DNA from: Larimichthys crocea
Taxonomy: Eukaryota > Chordata > Actinopteri > Sciaenidae
Length of the DNA stretch: 64,000 bases
Assembly (NCBI RefSeq): GCF_000972845.2
Contig: NC_040016.1
Location: 21,496,807 to 21,560,806, forward strand
Direction: 5' to 3'
Below are positions 1 through 11,421 of this stretch, one piece after another. The number at the start of each line of letters is the position of its first letter. Positions within the stretch are counted from its first letter, which is position 1. The notes under the pieces are model-generated. The model searched no databases and was not told the DNA's origin. It was given only the letters and a program-made list of their open reading frames with translations. A program made the translations under genes and the position numbers.

Positions 1-1639
1 AGCCATACTCCCTATGCAGTTCTGGGTCAAAGGTCAGTTAAAGCCCAATCCGGAAGCGCAACAAAGTCCCCACAAGATGAGTGAAGTCGCAAGAAAAATA
101 CAAATTCTTCGCATGGAGTGGTTGAAATGTAAAATACAAAACATCTTATACGGCGACAAAGTAGGACTGATATAGCAACCACTTTAAACCAAATTATTAG
201 ATTAGTCCATCTTCATAGCTTTTGGCAATCATACCCATAGACTGAACAAAATATAGTGTGTTTTTAATGGCTCTCGTTTACTTATAAAGCGCAAAGAGAA
301 CCCAGTTTTTTAAACAAAAGGATGCTCAAATCCCTTGACTGGAAAAAAACCGAGCCGAAAAGAGAACAAGTCGCATTAGTCTTGTCTTAATGAGTCTTTT
401 GGCAGCAGGTCATTACTGGTGTGTTTCTATATAAAAAGTCCCTGTTGGGGATGGAGAATGCTGTAAAAACGAGTTATTCATTCATTGTTTTAATTTGAAG
501 ACTCATTCTGTTTCGGCCGAGTCATACTCTTAAGGAGAAGCGGTCATTCCAGTCACTGTTGGGTTGTTTGTTGAAGGTTCTTAGCTAACAGCGGCAAAAG
601 GTGAGTGTGTATTTTGGCTGTAACACAACTGTACATAGCAAAATTCAAACGGGTTGGTCTGGTGGTTAACTAGCCAACCATTAGTAACTTGGTCATGTAA
701 CTCTTAGTCTCTGCCCGAAAGTTAACTACACAGTTAACTACTTTACTAACTATAGGATTGCATCAGTATTGACCGCTTACTGCCACAGAAAACTCAGGTA
801 ACAGTTTACCAATGACCTTTCCCAGTCTGTCGCCATTAACGTTTAGATACAGTAGGAACTTCTTCTGAAATGTTCCACGTCATGATACGTCGGAGCATGG
901 GGTGTCCCAATCTTTGCTTCACATTTTTCATAAGTCAGAAGCTTCTCTATTCTCTATACAAATTATGGGATAGTGTAACACAGGGCTTTATTTTTAACAT
1001 CAAAACATGTTAAAAGACGGGTTGACAAGCTTTTCACTGCTTTCCGGATTTGGGTTGTTTATGTTGCCGTTAGAGTGTTATTGTTTTCTCTTCCTTTTTT
1101 CATCAATTGTGTAAATTCTATTCTATGTAATATAGTATTTTCTATGACAAATTTTACTCTCCGAAACATGGGAGAAAATAACAAGTGAAAAATGATGAAA
1201 GGAAAATTAAAATGCAATACTTTGTTGTTGTCGTTTTTGTTTTTGTTTTTTTCTTCTTTTCATTTTCTATAAACAAAGAGGTATCGGCTATAACTTCTCT
1301 TTTCAAGAAGACATGGGAAAAGATCAAAAAAAAAAAGAAAGAAAATAAATGTCCTATTTTATTAGGGTGGCTTCGCCTGTCTTTAGTTTTTAGTGAGGTT
1401 CACCACCCCATAGTCTGAATATTTCTGCGTTGTCACTTTGAGGATCAAGATACACACTTGGCTACAATATAGTGTCATTAAGAGTATTTAAGTATGATTT
1501 TAAGAGTACATTTGGATCCTAAGAGTGACTTGACTTTTTTAAAGATATCTGTTTTTGGCCTTTTTTTCAAGCTTTAATTTTTCACAGAGACAAGCGAGAT
1601 GGGAAACAACATGCACAAAGGGCCGTAGTTTGGATTTCG
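1..1639. other. Intergenic sequence, no gene recognised
   Basis: AT-rich unique-looking DNA. The small open frames here are low-complexity translations (poly-Val/Phe and poly-Lys) without protein-like composition. The only structured signal is a TATA-like box followed by a splice-donor-like site, listed separately. Confidence 0.6.
428..600 (+). promoter_or_regulatory. Possible TATA promoter and non-coding first exon
   Basis: A strong TATA-like string, TATATAAAAAG, lies at 428-438. About 160 bp downstream is a good 5' splice-site match, AAAAG/GTGAGTG, with the junction after position 600. This arrangement could be a short untranslated first exon of a plus-strand transcript. No coding exon that it would join was identified, and both motifs can occur by chance in AT-rich DNA. 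Confidence 0.2.
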
Positions 1640-1712
1640 AACGCCTGGGGGCCCATGAGCCTTTGGCACATGGGGCCGGATGCTCTTGCCAACTGAGCTA
1701 GAGACACCACCC
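1640..1712 (-). repeat. Isolated tRNA-like SINE head, reverse orientation
   Basis: Read on the minus strand, this has an A-box-like TAGCTCAGTTGG, the core GGCCCCATGTGCCAAAGGCT, and a B-box-like CGTTCGAAATCC. The same three blocks in the same order form the module of the large array that starts about 270 bp downstream. It is therefore an isolated relative, in the opposite orientation, of the tRNA-derived unit. No poly(A) tail or clear target duplication was found. Confidence 0.6.
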
Positions 1713-1999
1713 ATTTTTGTCTAAATAAATGTTGAGTGCGCCTGACTCTGGCCCGGTCGCCCCTACGTTATTATTGACACTAGCAGTAGCACAGAGACGA
1801 TCAATAAAGTTAGTGAAAGGCAGGGTGAGCTGCAGGCCAGAGCACAACTGCAGTTAAATTGCCATCTAATCCTGAGTGAGTGTGAGTGACTGCTGAGAGA
1901 CCAGGAACGACCGGAATGGACCGTGAGCATCCCTCTCTTGATATGACAGGAGAATGCAAGTTTCGAGTCCTTGCGACAGTGGCAGAGTTTTCGAATCCC

Positions 2000-2030
<31 letters not shown>

Positions 2031-2409
2031 AAAAAGATAGAATTTTAGTTTTAACAGGCAAATTTTGAGGAAAAAAACATCTGAATTGTAGGGGAAAAAA
2101 AGTCCTGATTTTAAGAAAAAAACACTGATTTTAAAGAAAAAAAAGTCTGAATTTTAAGGAAAAAATTAGCTCAGTGGGTAGAGCTCCAGCCCCATGTTAC
2201 AGGCTCATCCCATGCTGAGTGGTTTCAAATCCCAGAAAAAGTGAAAAAAAAAGAAAGTCAGAATTTTTGAGTTTTTTAAGGCAGAATTTTAATGGGCAAA
2301 AAAAAACTGGATTTTCAGAAAGGCAAATCTGGATTTTTAAGAAAAAACATAGCTCCGTGGGTCAGCGCATCAATCCCCCCTGTACAAAGGTCATTCGAAT
2401 TTAAGGAAA

Positions 2410-3180
2410 ACCCATCTGGCTTCCCCTATTTCCCCAGTCTGGCTTTTGCGGTTTTCCCGGCCGCCTTTTCCTGCCCCACGTGCCTTTTCCGCGGCCCCCC
2501 GTCTGCCATTTCCGCACCCACACTCTGACTTTTACGGCACCCCCATCTGACCTTTTTCGCCCCCAAACCTCTGCCCTTTTCAGGCAGACCCCTCTGGCTT
2601 TTAACGCCCCCCCACGTACTGCCTTTTCCGCCCCCCCTCTTGACTAGTGAGGTGGCGGGGCATCCCCCCTAGTCCCCCTGCTCCGTCCTCTGCCGTGGGT
2701 TTCCCCTATCCCGCACACAGTGCACCACCCTCCCGTCGCCTTTGCGTTTTCCCGGGCCGCATTTTCCTGGGCCCCCCATGGCTTTGCCGCCCGGCCCCTC
2801 TGATTGGTCCGCACCCCCCCATACGCTCCGTGGGTCGCGCCTCCTCCCCCGGTTCCCACGGCTCCGTCACCGTTTGCCGGCCCCCCCCTCTGGCTTTCCC
2901 CTTCCACCGTACTGCTTGTGCGTTTTCACGGCCGCCTTTTTCCTGCCCCCGTGCCTTTTCCCGCGACCCCCCGTCTGCCCTTCGCCCCCCACACTTGCCT
3001 TTTACCGGCCCCCCCTCTGCCTTTTTCGCCCCCCCCTCTCCTCTGCTTTTCCGGCCCCCCCTTGGCTTTGCCGCCCCCCCGTCTGCCTTTTCCACCGCCC
3101 CCCGTCCTGCCTCTTTTCCGCGGACCCCCCCTGTGCTCCGTGGGTTGCGCCTCCCGCCCCACTGGCCCGCGGGCTCAAGT
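2410..3180 (+). repeat. Array segment with A replaced by C throughout
   Basis: This C-rich stretch looks unrelated to its AT-rich surroundings, but it is the same repeat with plus-strand A changed to C. Positions 2480-2499 read GTGCCTTTTCCGCGGCCCCC, against GTGAATTTTAAGAGGAAAAA at 10859-10878. Positions 3135-3154 read GCTCCGTGGGTTGCGCCTCC, against GCTCAGTGGGTTGAGCATCA at 11012-11031, where all four A positions are C and nothing else differs. T, G and original C are kept. The overlapping proline/arginine-rich open frames on both strands are consequences of this composition. Whether this is biological or technical cannot be settled from the sequence alone. Confidence 0.85.
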
Positions 3181-6100
3181 CTGCTGCAGAGGTTGCAGAA
3201 TTTCAGGAAAAAGTCCTGAATTTTCAAGAAAACTCTGGATTTGAAGCGAAAAAATCTGGATTCTAAGAGAAAAAAAAATTAAGCTCAGTGGGGTAAGCAA
3301 TCAGCCCCATATACAAAGGCGCAGTCCTGCTGTACTAGTTCGAATCCCAGAAAAGTGAAAAAATTTTTTCAAAGAAAGTACAGAATTTTTGCGTTTTAAC
3401 GGCAGCATTTTACTCTCCCCCCGTCAGAATTTCACGAACAAAGTCTGAATTTTTTAATGAAAAAATCATTCGCTTTTCCAGAACCGCCATAGCTCAGTGG
3501 GTTAGCAATCAGCCCCATGTTACAAAGGCTCAATCCTGCCTGCCACTGGTTTCGATCCGAGAAAAACTGAAAAAAAAAAAAAAAAAGTCAGAATTTTAAA
3601 GGGAAAAAATTCTGGATTTGAGAAAAAAAGGTCAGAATTTTTAAAGAAAAGTCAGATTTTAAGAAAAAATTACTCATGGGTGAGCCCCCCATGCACAAAG
3701 CTCCAGTCCATTCTGCAGAGAGGTTTCGAATCCAGAAAAGTAAAAAAAAATTTGTTAAAAAAGAAAGTCAGAATGTTGAGTTTTAAGGCAGAATTTTTTA
3801 ATAGAAAAAAGTCAAGAATTTGACGAAAAAAAGTCAGAATTTTAAGGGGAAAAAAAGTCTAATTTTAGAAAAAAACATCTGAATTTTAAAAAAAAAAGTC
3901 TGAATTTTAAAAAAAAAATTAGCTCAGTGGTTTGAGCATCCCCCATGTACTGTACAAAGGCTCAAGCCCATGCTGCACTGGTTTCAAATCACAGAAAAAG
4001 TAAAAAAAAAAAAAAAACAAATGTCTGAATTGTTAAGGAAAAAACATCGGATTTTAAAGAAAAAAACGGTCTAATTTTAAGAAAACTGGTTAAAAACATC
4101 TGTTACAAAAATTAATTTAGGAAAAACCATCTGGATTTAAATTTTAAAACGTCCAGATTTCTGTTTTAACAGATTCATGGTTAAGAAAGGAAATAAAGAG
4201 TCTGGAAATTTAAGAAGAAAAAATCTGAATTTTAAGGAAAAAGACTATTTGAAAATCTTGAATTTTCGAAGAAAAAAAATCTCTGTATTTTAAGAAAAAA
4301 AGTCGAGAATTTTTACGAAAAAAAGTCGAATTTTAAGAAAAAAAATTTGCTCAGTGGGTTGAGGCATCAGCCCCATGACAACAGGCTCAGTCATGCTGCA
4401 CTGGTTCGAATCCAGAAAAAGTAAAAAAAAAAAAAAAAAAGACAGTAGACTTTTTGATTTTTAAAGGCAGAAGTCAATGTAAAAAATCCCCTGAATTTAA
4501 GAAATCTGGATTTTAAGAGAAAAAATCTGGATTTCAAGAGAGAAAAAATTAGCCTCAGTGGTTTGAGCATCAGCCCATGTACAAAGGCTCAATCCATGCT
4601 GCACTGGTTTTGATCCCAGAAAAAGTTTCAAAAAAATAAAAAATGTCTGAACTTTAAAGGGAGAAAAAAGTCGGAATTTTAAGAAAAAAAGTCAGAATTT
4701 AAGGGAAAAAAGTCCTGAATTTAAGAAAAAGCATCAGATTGTAAAGAAAAAAGCATTGATTTTAAAGAAAAAGTCTGAATTTTAAAGAAAAAAATTAGCC
4801 AGTGGGTTAAGCATCAGCCCCATGTAACAAAGGCTCAATCCATGCGCCCTGGTTTCAAATCACAGAAAAAGTAAAAAAAAAGTTCAGATTTTAAGGAAAA
4901 ACATCTGATTTTAAAGAAAAAAAAACGTCAGAATTTTAAGGAAAAAAATCTGGATTTTGAAAAAAGTCTACTTTTAGGAAAAAAACATCTGGATTTTAAA
5001 TTTTAAAAAACCAGAATTTTTTTTGTTTAAGGCAGAATTTTAAAGAGGAAAAAAGTCTGAATTTAAGAAAAAAATCTGATTTTAAGTGAAAAAAAATCTG
5101 AATTTTTAGAAAAAAAAATCTGAATTTTAAGAAAAAAATCTGGATTTTAAGAAAAAAAGTCAGAATTTTTAAGAAAAAAAGTCAGATTGTGAAGAAAAAA
5201 AATTTGCTCAGTGGGGTTTGAAGCATCAGCCCCATGTACAAAGGCTCATCCCATGCTGCAGAGGTTTCCGAATCCAGAAAAAGAAAAAAAAAAAAAAAAA
5301 GAAAAAGTCAGAAAATTTTGATTTTAAAGGCCAGAATTTCATGAAAAAAAGTCCTAATTGAAAAAAAATCTGGGATTTAAAAAGAAAAAAAATCTGGATT
5401 TTAAGAGAAAAAAAATTAAGCTCAGTGGGTAGAGCATCAGCCCCATATACAAAGGCTCAGTCCATGCTGTAATGGTTTCGAATATCCCAAAAAAGTGAAA
5501 AAAAAATTTTTAAAAAAGAAGTCAGAATTTTGAGTTTTTAAAGGCAGAATTTCAATGGAAAAAAGTCTGAATTTTTAAGAAAAAATCTGGATTTTTACGA
5601 GAAAAAAATCTGGATTTTCAAGAGAGAAAAAATTAAGCTCAGTGGGGTTTGAGCCATCAGCCCCATTACAAAGGCTCAATCCATGCGGCAACTGGTTTGG
5701 AATCCCAGAAAAAGTTTAAAAAAAAAAAAAAAGTCCTGAAGTTTAAGGGAAAAAAAGTCTGAATTTTAGAAAAAATCAGAAATTTTAAAGGGAAAAAAGT
5801 CTGAATTTAAGAAAACATCAGATTTTAAAGAAAAAAGCATAAAATATGATTGTAAAGAAAAAAACATCAGATTTTAAAGAAAAAAAACGTCAGAATTTTA
5901 AGAAAAAAATCGGGATGGTAAGAAAAAAAGTCTACAGTGTAAGGAAAAAACAGCTGGATTTTAAAATTTTAAAAACTCAGAATGTTGGTTTTAAAGGCAG
6001 AATTGTAAGAGGAAAAAAGGCCTGAAAGTGAAGAAAAAAAAATCTGAAATTTAAGGAAAAAAATCTGAATGGGTAGAAAAAAAATCTATCGGAATGTTTG

Positions 6101-7634
6101 AAGGAAAAAATCGGGAGTTTTTTAAGAAAAAAGTCAGAATTTTTAAGAAAAAAGTCAGAATTTAAGAAAAAAAAAGTTGCTCAGTGGGTTGAGCAGCAGC
6201 CCCATGTACAAAGGCTCAGTCCAGTCCATGCGGCAGAGGTTGCGAATCCCAGAAAAAGTAAAAAAAAATTTTTTTAAAAAGAAGTCAGAATTTTTGAGTT
6301 TTTAAAGGCAGAATTTTTATAGAAAAAAGTCAGAATTGAAGAAAAAAAGTCAGAAATTGTTTAAGGGAAAAAAGGTCTGAATTTGAAGAAAAAAACATCA
6401 GATTTTAAAGAAAAAAGCCCCCCCCCCCCAAAAAAAAATATGATTTTAAAGAAAAAAGCATATGATTTAAAGAAAAAAGCATCTGATTTTAAAGAAAAAA
6501 GTCTGAATTTTAAAAGAAAAAAAAAGTAGCTCAGTGGGTGGAGCATCAGCCCCATGTAACAAAGGCTCAATCATGCTGCACTGGGTTTCAAATACAGAAA
6601 AAGTAAAAAAAAAAAAAAAAAAAAAAGTCAGAATTTTAAGGAAAAAACATCTGATTTTAAAGAAAAAAAACGTCATATTTTAAGAAAAAAATCTTGATTT
6701 TTAATGAAAAAAGTCTACATTTAAGGAAAAAACATCTGGATTTTAATTTTAAAAACGCAGAAGTTTTTTTTGTTTTAAAGGCAGAATTTTAAGAGGAAAA
6801 AAGTCTGTGAAATTTAAGAAAAAATCGAATTTTTAAGGAAAAAAATCTGATTTGGGAAAAAAAAATATGAATTTTAAGGCAAAAAAATCTGGATTTTAAG
6901 AAAAAAATAGAATTTTTAAGAAAAAAAGTCAGAATTTTAAGAAAAAAAAATTTGCTCAGTGGGTTGAGCATCAGCCCCCAGGACAAGGCTCAGCTCCAGC
7001 TGCAGAGGTTTCGAATCCCAGAAAAGAAAAAAAAAAAAAAAAGAAAGTCAAGAATTTTGATTTTTAAAAAGGCAGAATTTCACAAGGAAAAAAGTCTGAA
7101 ATTTAAAAAAAAAAATCTGGATTTAAAAAAAAATCGGGATTTAGAGAAAAAAAATTAGCTCAGTGGTAGAAGCATCAGCCCCAATAACAAAGGCTCAGTC
7201 CATGCTGGACTGGTTTTCGAATCCCAAAAAGTGAAAAAAAATTTTAAAAAAGAAAGTCAGAATTTTGAGTTTTTAAAGGCAAGAATTTTCAATGGAAAAA
7301 GTCTGGAATTTTAAGAAAAACTCTGGATTTTTAAGGAGAAAAAATCTGGATTTCAGAGAGAAAAAATGAGTCAGTGGGTTGAGCATCAGCCCCATGTAAA
7401 AGGCTCAATCCATCTGCAGCTGGTTTTGAATCCCAGAAAAAGTTTAAAAAAAAAAAAAAAAAGGCTGAATGTTTAAGGAAAAAAAAAGTCTGAATTTTAG
7501 AAAAAAGCAGAATTTTAAGGGAAAAAAGTCTGAATTTTAGAAAAAAGCATCAGATTTTAAAGAAAAAGCATAGATTTTAAAGAAAAAAACTCTGATTTTT
7601 TAAAGAAAAAAAGTCTGAATTTTAAAGAAAAAAA

Positions 7635-7706
7635 ATTGCTCAGTGGGTTGAGCATCAGCCCCATGTACAAAGGCTCAATCCATGCTGCACTGGTTTTGAA
7701 TCCCAG
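7635..7706 (+). repeat. Well-preserved tRNA-like module in the array
   Basis: A near-consensus copy: D-stem GCTC/GAGC, core stem AGCC/GGCT around an 11-nt loop, and T-stem CTGG/CCAG. The A-box-like block is slightly altered (TTGCTCAGTGGG) and the B-box region reads GGTTTTGAATCC. There is no acceptor stem: the flanks are the A-rich monomer. Confidence 0.75.
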
Positions 7707-9354
7707 AAAAAATTGAAAAAAAAAAAAAAAAAAGTCTGAATTTTAAGGGAAAAAAAAGTCCTGAAATTTTAAGAAAAAAAGTCAGAATTTTAAGGGAAAA
7801 AAGTCTGAATTTTTGTTTAAGAAAAAAAGCATCAGATGTTTTAAAGAAAAAAGCATATGAGGTTAAAGAAAAAACATCTGAGTTTAAGAAAAAAAGTCGA
7901 AATTTAAGAAAAAAAATCTGGATTTTTAAAAGAAAAAAGATCTACTGTAAAAAGAAAAGTTACTTTAAGGAAAAGAACATCTGGATTTTTAATTTTAAAA
8001 CAGTCAGTAATTTTTAGTTTTAATAAAGTTTAAGTGCAAAAATTGGATTATAAGAGGAGAAAAATCTGAAATTTAAGAAGAGAAAAATCTGATGTTTAAG
8101 GAAATAAAATAACCATTTTAGAAAAAATCTTGAATTTTAAGGAAAAATAGGATTTAAAAATCATGAATTTAAGAAAAAAGTCTGAATTTTAAGAAAAAAA
8201 AATTGTCGTGTGCTCAGTGGGTTGACATCACCCATGTACAAAGGCTCAGTCATGCAGCGCCAGCGACTCTTTTCGAATCCCAGAAAAAGATAAAAAAAAA
8301 TTTAAAAAAAAAAAAGAAAGGCAGAATTTTGAAGTTTTAAAAAGGCAGAATGTCATAGAAAAAAGTCAGATATTAGTAAGAAAAAAAGTTCGAATTTTAA
8401 GAAGGCGATTTAAAAGTCTGAACGATTTTAGAAAAACTCAGAATTTTAAAGAAAAAAGCAGTTGGAATTTAAAAGAAAAAGCTACTGGATTTTAAAGTAA
8501 AAAAAAATTGATTAAAAAAATCCTAGAATTTTTAAGAAAAAAATTAGCTCAGTGGGTTAGAGAGCATTCAGCCCCATTACAAAAGCGTCATCCATCTGCA
8601 CTGGTTGCAAGCACAGAAAAAGTAAAAAAAAAAAAAAGAGAAATGTCAGAATTTTAAGGAAAAAACATCTGATTTCAAAGAAAAAAATGTCTGAATTTTA
8701 AGAAAAAAAATCTACATTTTAAGGAAAAAACTCTGGATTTTTAAATTTTTGAAAAAGTCAGAATTTTTTGTTTTTAAAGGCAGAATTTTAAAGAGGAAAA
8801 AAGTTCTGAAATTAAGCACAAAATCTGAAATTTTAAGGAAAAAAAATCTGAATTTTTTAGAAAAAAAAAATTCTGAATTTAAGGAAAAAAATCTGGATTT
8901 TAAGAAAAAAAGTCAGAATTTTAAGAAAAAAGTCAGAATTTTAAGAAAAAAAATTTGCTCAGTGGGTTGAGCATCAGCCCCATGACAAAGGCTCAGTCCA
9001 TGCTGCAAGGTTTCGAACCAGAAAAAGGAAAAAAAAAAAAAAAAAAAAGAAAGTCTGAAGTTTTAAGAAAAAATCTGGATTTTAGAGAAAAAAATCTGGA
9101 GTTCAAGAGAGAAAAAATCAAGCTCAAGTGGGTAGAGACAGCCCATATACAAAGGCTCAGTCCAATGCTCTACTGGTTTCGATCCCAGGAAAAGTGAAAA
9201 AAAAAGAAAGTTCAGAATTTTGAGTTTTAAAGGCAGAAGTTTAAAGAAAAAAGTCAGAATTTAAAGAAAAAAGTCTGAAGTTTAAGAAAAAAGACATCAG
9301 ATTTTAGAAAAGCAATATGATTAAAGAAAAAACTCTGATTTAAAGAAAAAAAAA

Positions 9355-9424
9355 TTAGCTCAGTGGGTTGAGCATCAGCCCATGTACAAAGGCTCATCCA
9401 TGCTGCACTGGTTTCGAATCCCAG
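9355..9424 (+). repeat. Well-preserved tRNA-like module in the array
   Basis: It carries a full A-box match (TAGCTCAGTGGG) and GGTTTCGAATCC at the B-box position. It is two bases short of consensus: one C is missing in the CCCC run and one base is missing in the variable-arm region. Confidence 0.75.
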
Positions 9425-11008
9425 AAAAACTTAAAAAAAAAAAAAAAGTCCAGATGTTAAGGGAAAAAAAATCTGGATTTTAAGAAAAAAGTCTGAATTT
9501 TAAGAAAAAAATTTACTACGTCAGTGCGTTGAGCATCAGCCCCAATGCCACAAAAGGCCAGTCCTGCTGCAGAGGTTTCGAAGCCCAGAAAAAGGAAAAA
9601 AAAAAAAAAAAAGTCAAATTTTTGATTTTTAAAGGCAGAATTTCAATGAAAAAAGTCTGAATTTTTAAAAAAAAAGCTGGATTTAAAAAGAAAAAATCTG
9701 GATGTTAAGAGAACAAAACATTAGTTCAGTGGGTAGAGCATCAGCCCCCATATACAAAGGCCTCATCCATGCTGTAACTGGTTTCCGAATCCCAGAAAAA
9801 GTGAAAAAAAATTTTGTAAAAGAAGTCAGAATTTTTGAGTTTTTAAAGGCAAATTTTTATAGAAAAAAATCAGAAATTTAAAGAAAAAAAAGTCTGAATT
9901 TTAAGGGAAAAAAAGTCTGAAGTTTAAGAAAAAAACATCAATTTTAAAAGAAAAAAAAGCATATGATTTTTTAAAGAAAAAAACATCTGATTTAAAGAAA
10001 AAAAGTCTGAATTTTAAAAAAGAAAAAAATTAGCTCAGTGGGTTGAGCATCAGCCCCTGTACAAAGGGCTCATCCTGGCTGCAGAGGTTTTCGAAGCCCA
10101 GAAAAAAGTAAAAAAGAAAAAAAAGAAGAAAGAAAAGAGTCAGAAATTTTGAGTTTTAAAAAAAGAGCATAATTTAAGAGAAAAAGTCAGAATTTTAGGA
10201 AAAAATCTGTTTTAAAGAAAAAAAAACGTGAGTTTAAGGAAAAAAATCTGGTTTTAAGAAAAAAGTCACTACATTTTTAAGAAAAAACATCTGGAGTGTT
10301 AATTTAAAAGTCAAAATTTTTTTGTTTAAAGGCAAGAATTTTAATGAAAAAGGTGAATTTTATAGGAAAAAAGTCCGGAAATTTTAAGAAAAAAAAATTG
10401 ATTTTTAAGAAAAAAATCTGAAGTTTAAAAAAAATCCTGTTTTAAAGAAAAAAATCTGGATTTTAAGTAAAAAACATCTGGATTTTTTAAATTTAAAAAG
10501 GTCTCTGGATTTTGGAGTTTTTAAAGGCCAAGAAGTTTAATGAAAAAAAGTACATTTTAAGGGGAAAAAAAGTCTGAATTGTAAGTTAAAAAAGCCCCAT
10601 GTACAAAGGCTCAATTCCATGCTGCACGGGTTCAAATCACAGAAAAAGTACAAAAAAAAAAAAAAAAAAGTCCAGAATTTTAGGAAAAAACATCTGTTTT
10701 AAAGAAAAAAAAGTCTAAATTTTAAGAAAAAAATCTGGTTTTTAAGAAAAAAACATCTGGTTTGTAGAAAAAAGTCTAAAATTTTAAGAAACAACATCCT
10801 GGTTTTAAATTTTAAAAGTCAGAATTTTTAGTTTTAAATCGAATTTTAATGGAAAAAAGTGAATTTTAAGAGGAAAAAAGTCTGAAATTTAAGAAAAAAA
10901 AATCTGAATTTTAAGGAAAAAAATCTGAATTTTTAGAAATAAAAATCTGAATTTTAAGGAAAAAAATCTGGATTTTAAGAAAAAAAGTCTGAATTTTAAG
11001 AAAGAAAA

Positions 11009-11080
11009 TTTGCTCAGTGGGTTGAGCATCAGCCCCATGTACAAAGGCTCAGTCCATGCTGCAGAGGTTTCGAATCCCAG
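11009..11080 (+). repeat. Consensus tRNA-like module
   Basis: This is one of the two right-most copies, in the clean part of the array, and serves as the reference for comparison. It has the D-arm, the core with loop CCATGTACAAA, a CAG/CTG variable-arm stem, and GGTTTCGAATCC. In this copy the T-stem has GAGG in place of CTGG, so T-arm pairing is weaker than in the 11350 copy. Confidence 0.8.
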
Positions 11081-11349
11081 AAAAAGTTAAAAAAAAAAAA
11101 AAAAAGAAAGTCAGAATTTTGAGTTTTAAAGGCAGAATTTCAATGGAAAAAAGTATGAATTTTAAGGAAAAAAAAGTCTGAATTTTAAGAAAAAAAAGTC
11201 TGAATTTTAAGGAAAAAGTCAGAATTTTTTTTTAAGAAAAAAAAATCTGAATTTTAAAAAAATCTGAATTTTAAGAAAAAAAGCGTCTGAATTTTACCAA
11301 AGAAAAATCTGGATTTTAAGTAAAAAAATCAGAATTTTAAGAAAAAAAA

Positions 11350-11421
11350 TTAGCTCAGTGGGTAGAGCATCAGCCCCATGTAAAAAGGCTCAGTCCATGC
11401 TGCACTGGTTTCGAATCCCAG
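11350..11421 (+). repeat. Last tRNA-like module, full A-box
   Basis: It has an intact A-box block (TAGCTCAGTGGG), a CTGG/CCAG T-stem and GGTTTCGAATCC. An AT-rich patch with (TA)n and TTAATTATTAAT follows at about 11435-11460, then the last A-rich monomer and the zinc-finger gene fragment. Confidence 0.8.

Noticed and set aside
2644..3266. Overlapping proline-rich and arginine/glycine-rich open frames up to 190 codons on both strands
   Set aside because: They lie in the A-to-C altered repeat block. C-richness removes stop codons in several frames at once, and the underlying sequence is satellite.
6361..9197. Lys- or Phe-rich open frames in the array
   Set aside because: Direct translations of the A-rich monomer, with no start context or domain.
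2166..11421. CRISPR-like array of regularly spaced repeats
   Set aside because: Eukaryotic context, variable spacing, and spacers that are themselves tandem copies of one monomer.
2166..11421. A cluster of functional tRNA genes
   Set aside because: There is no acceptor stem, the anticodon-position loop is 11 nt instead of 7, and the B-box usually has an extra T.
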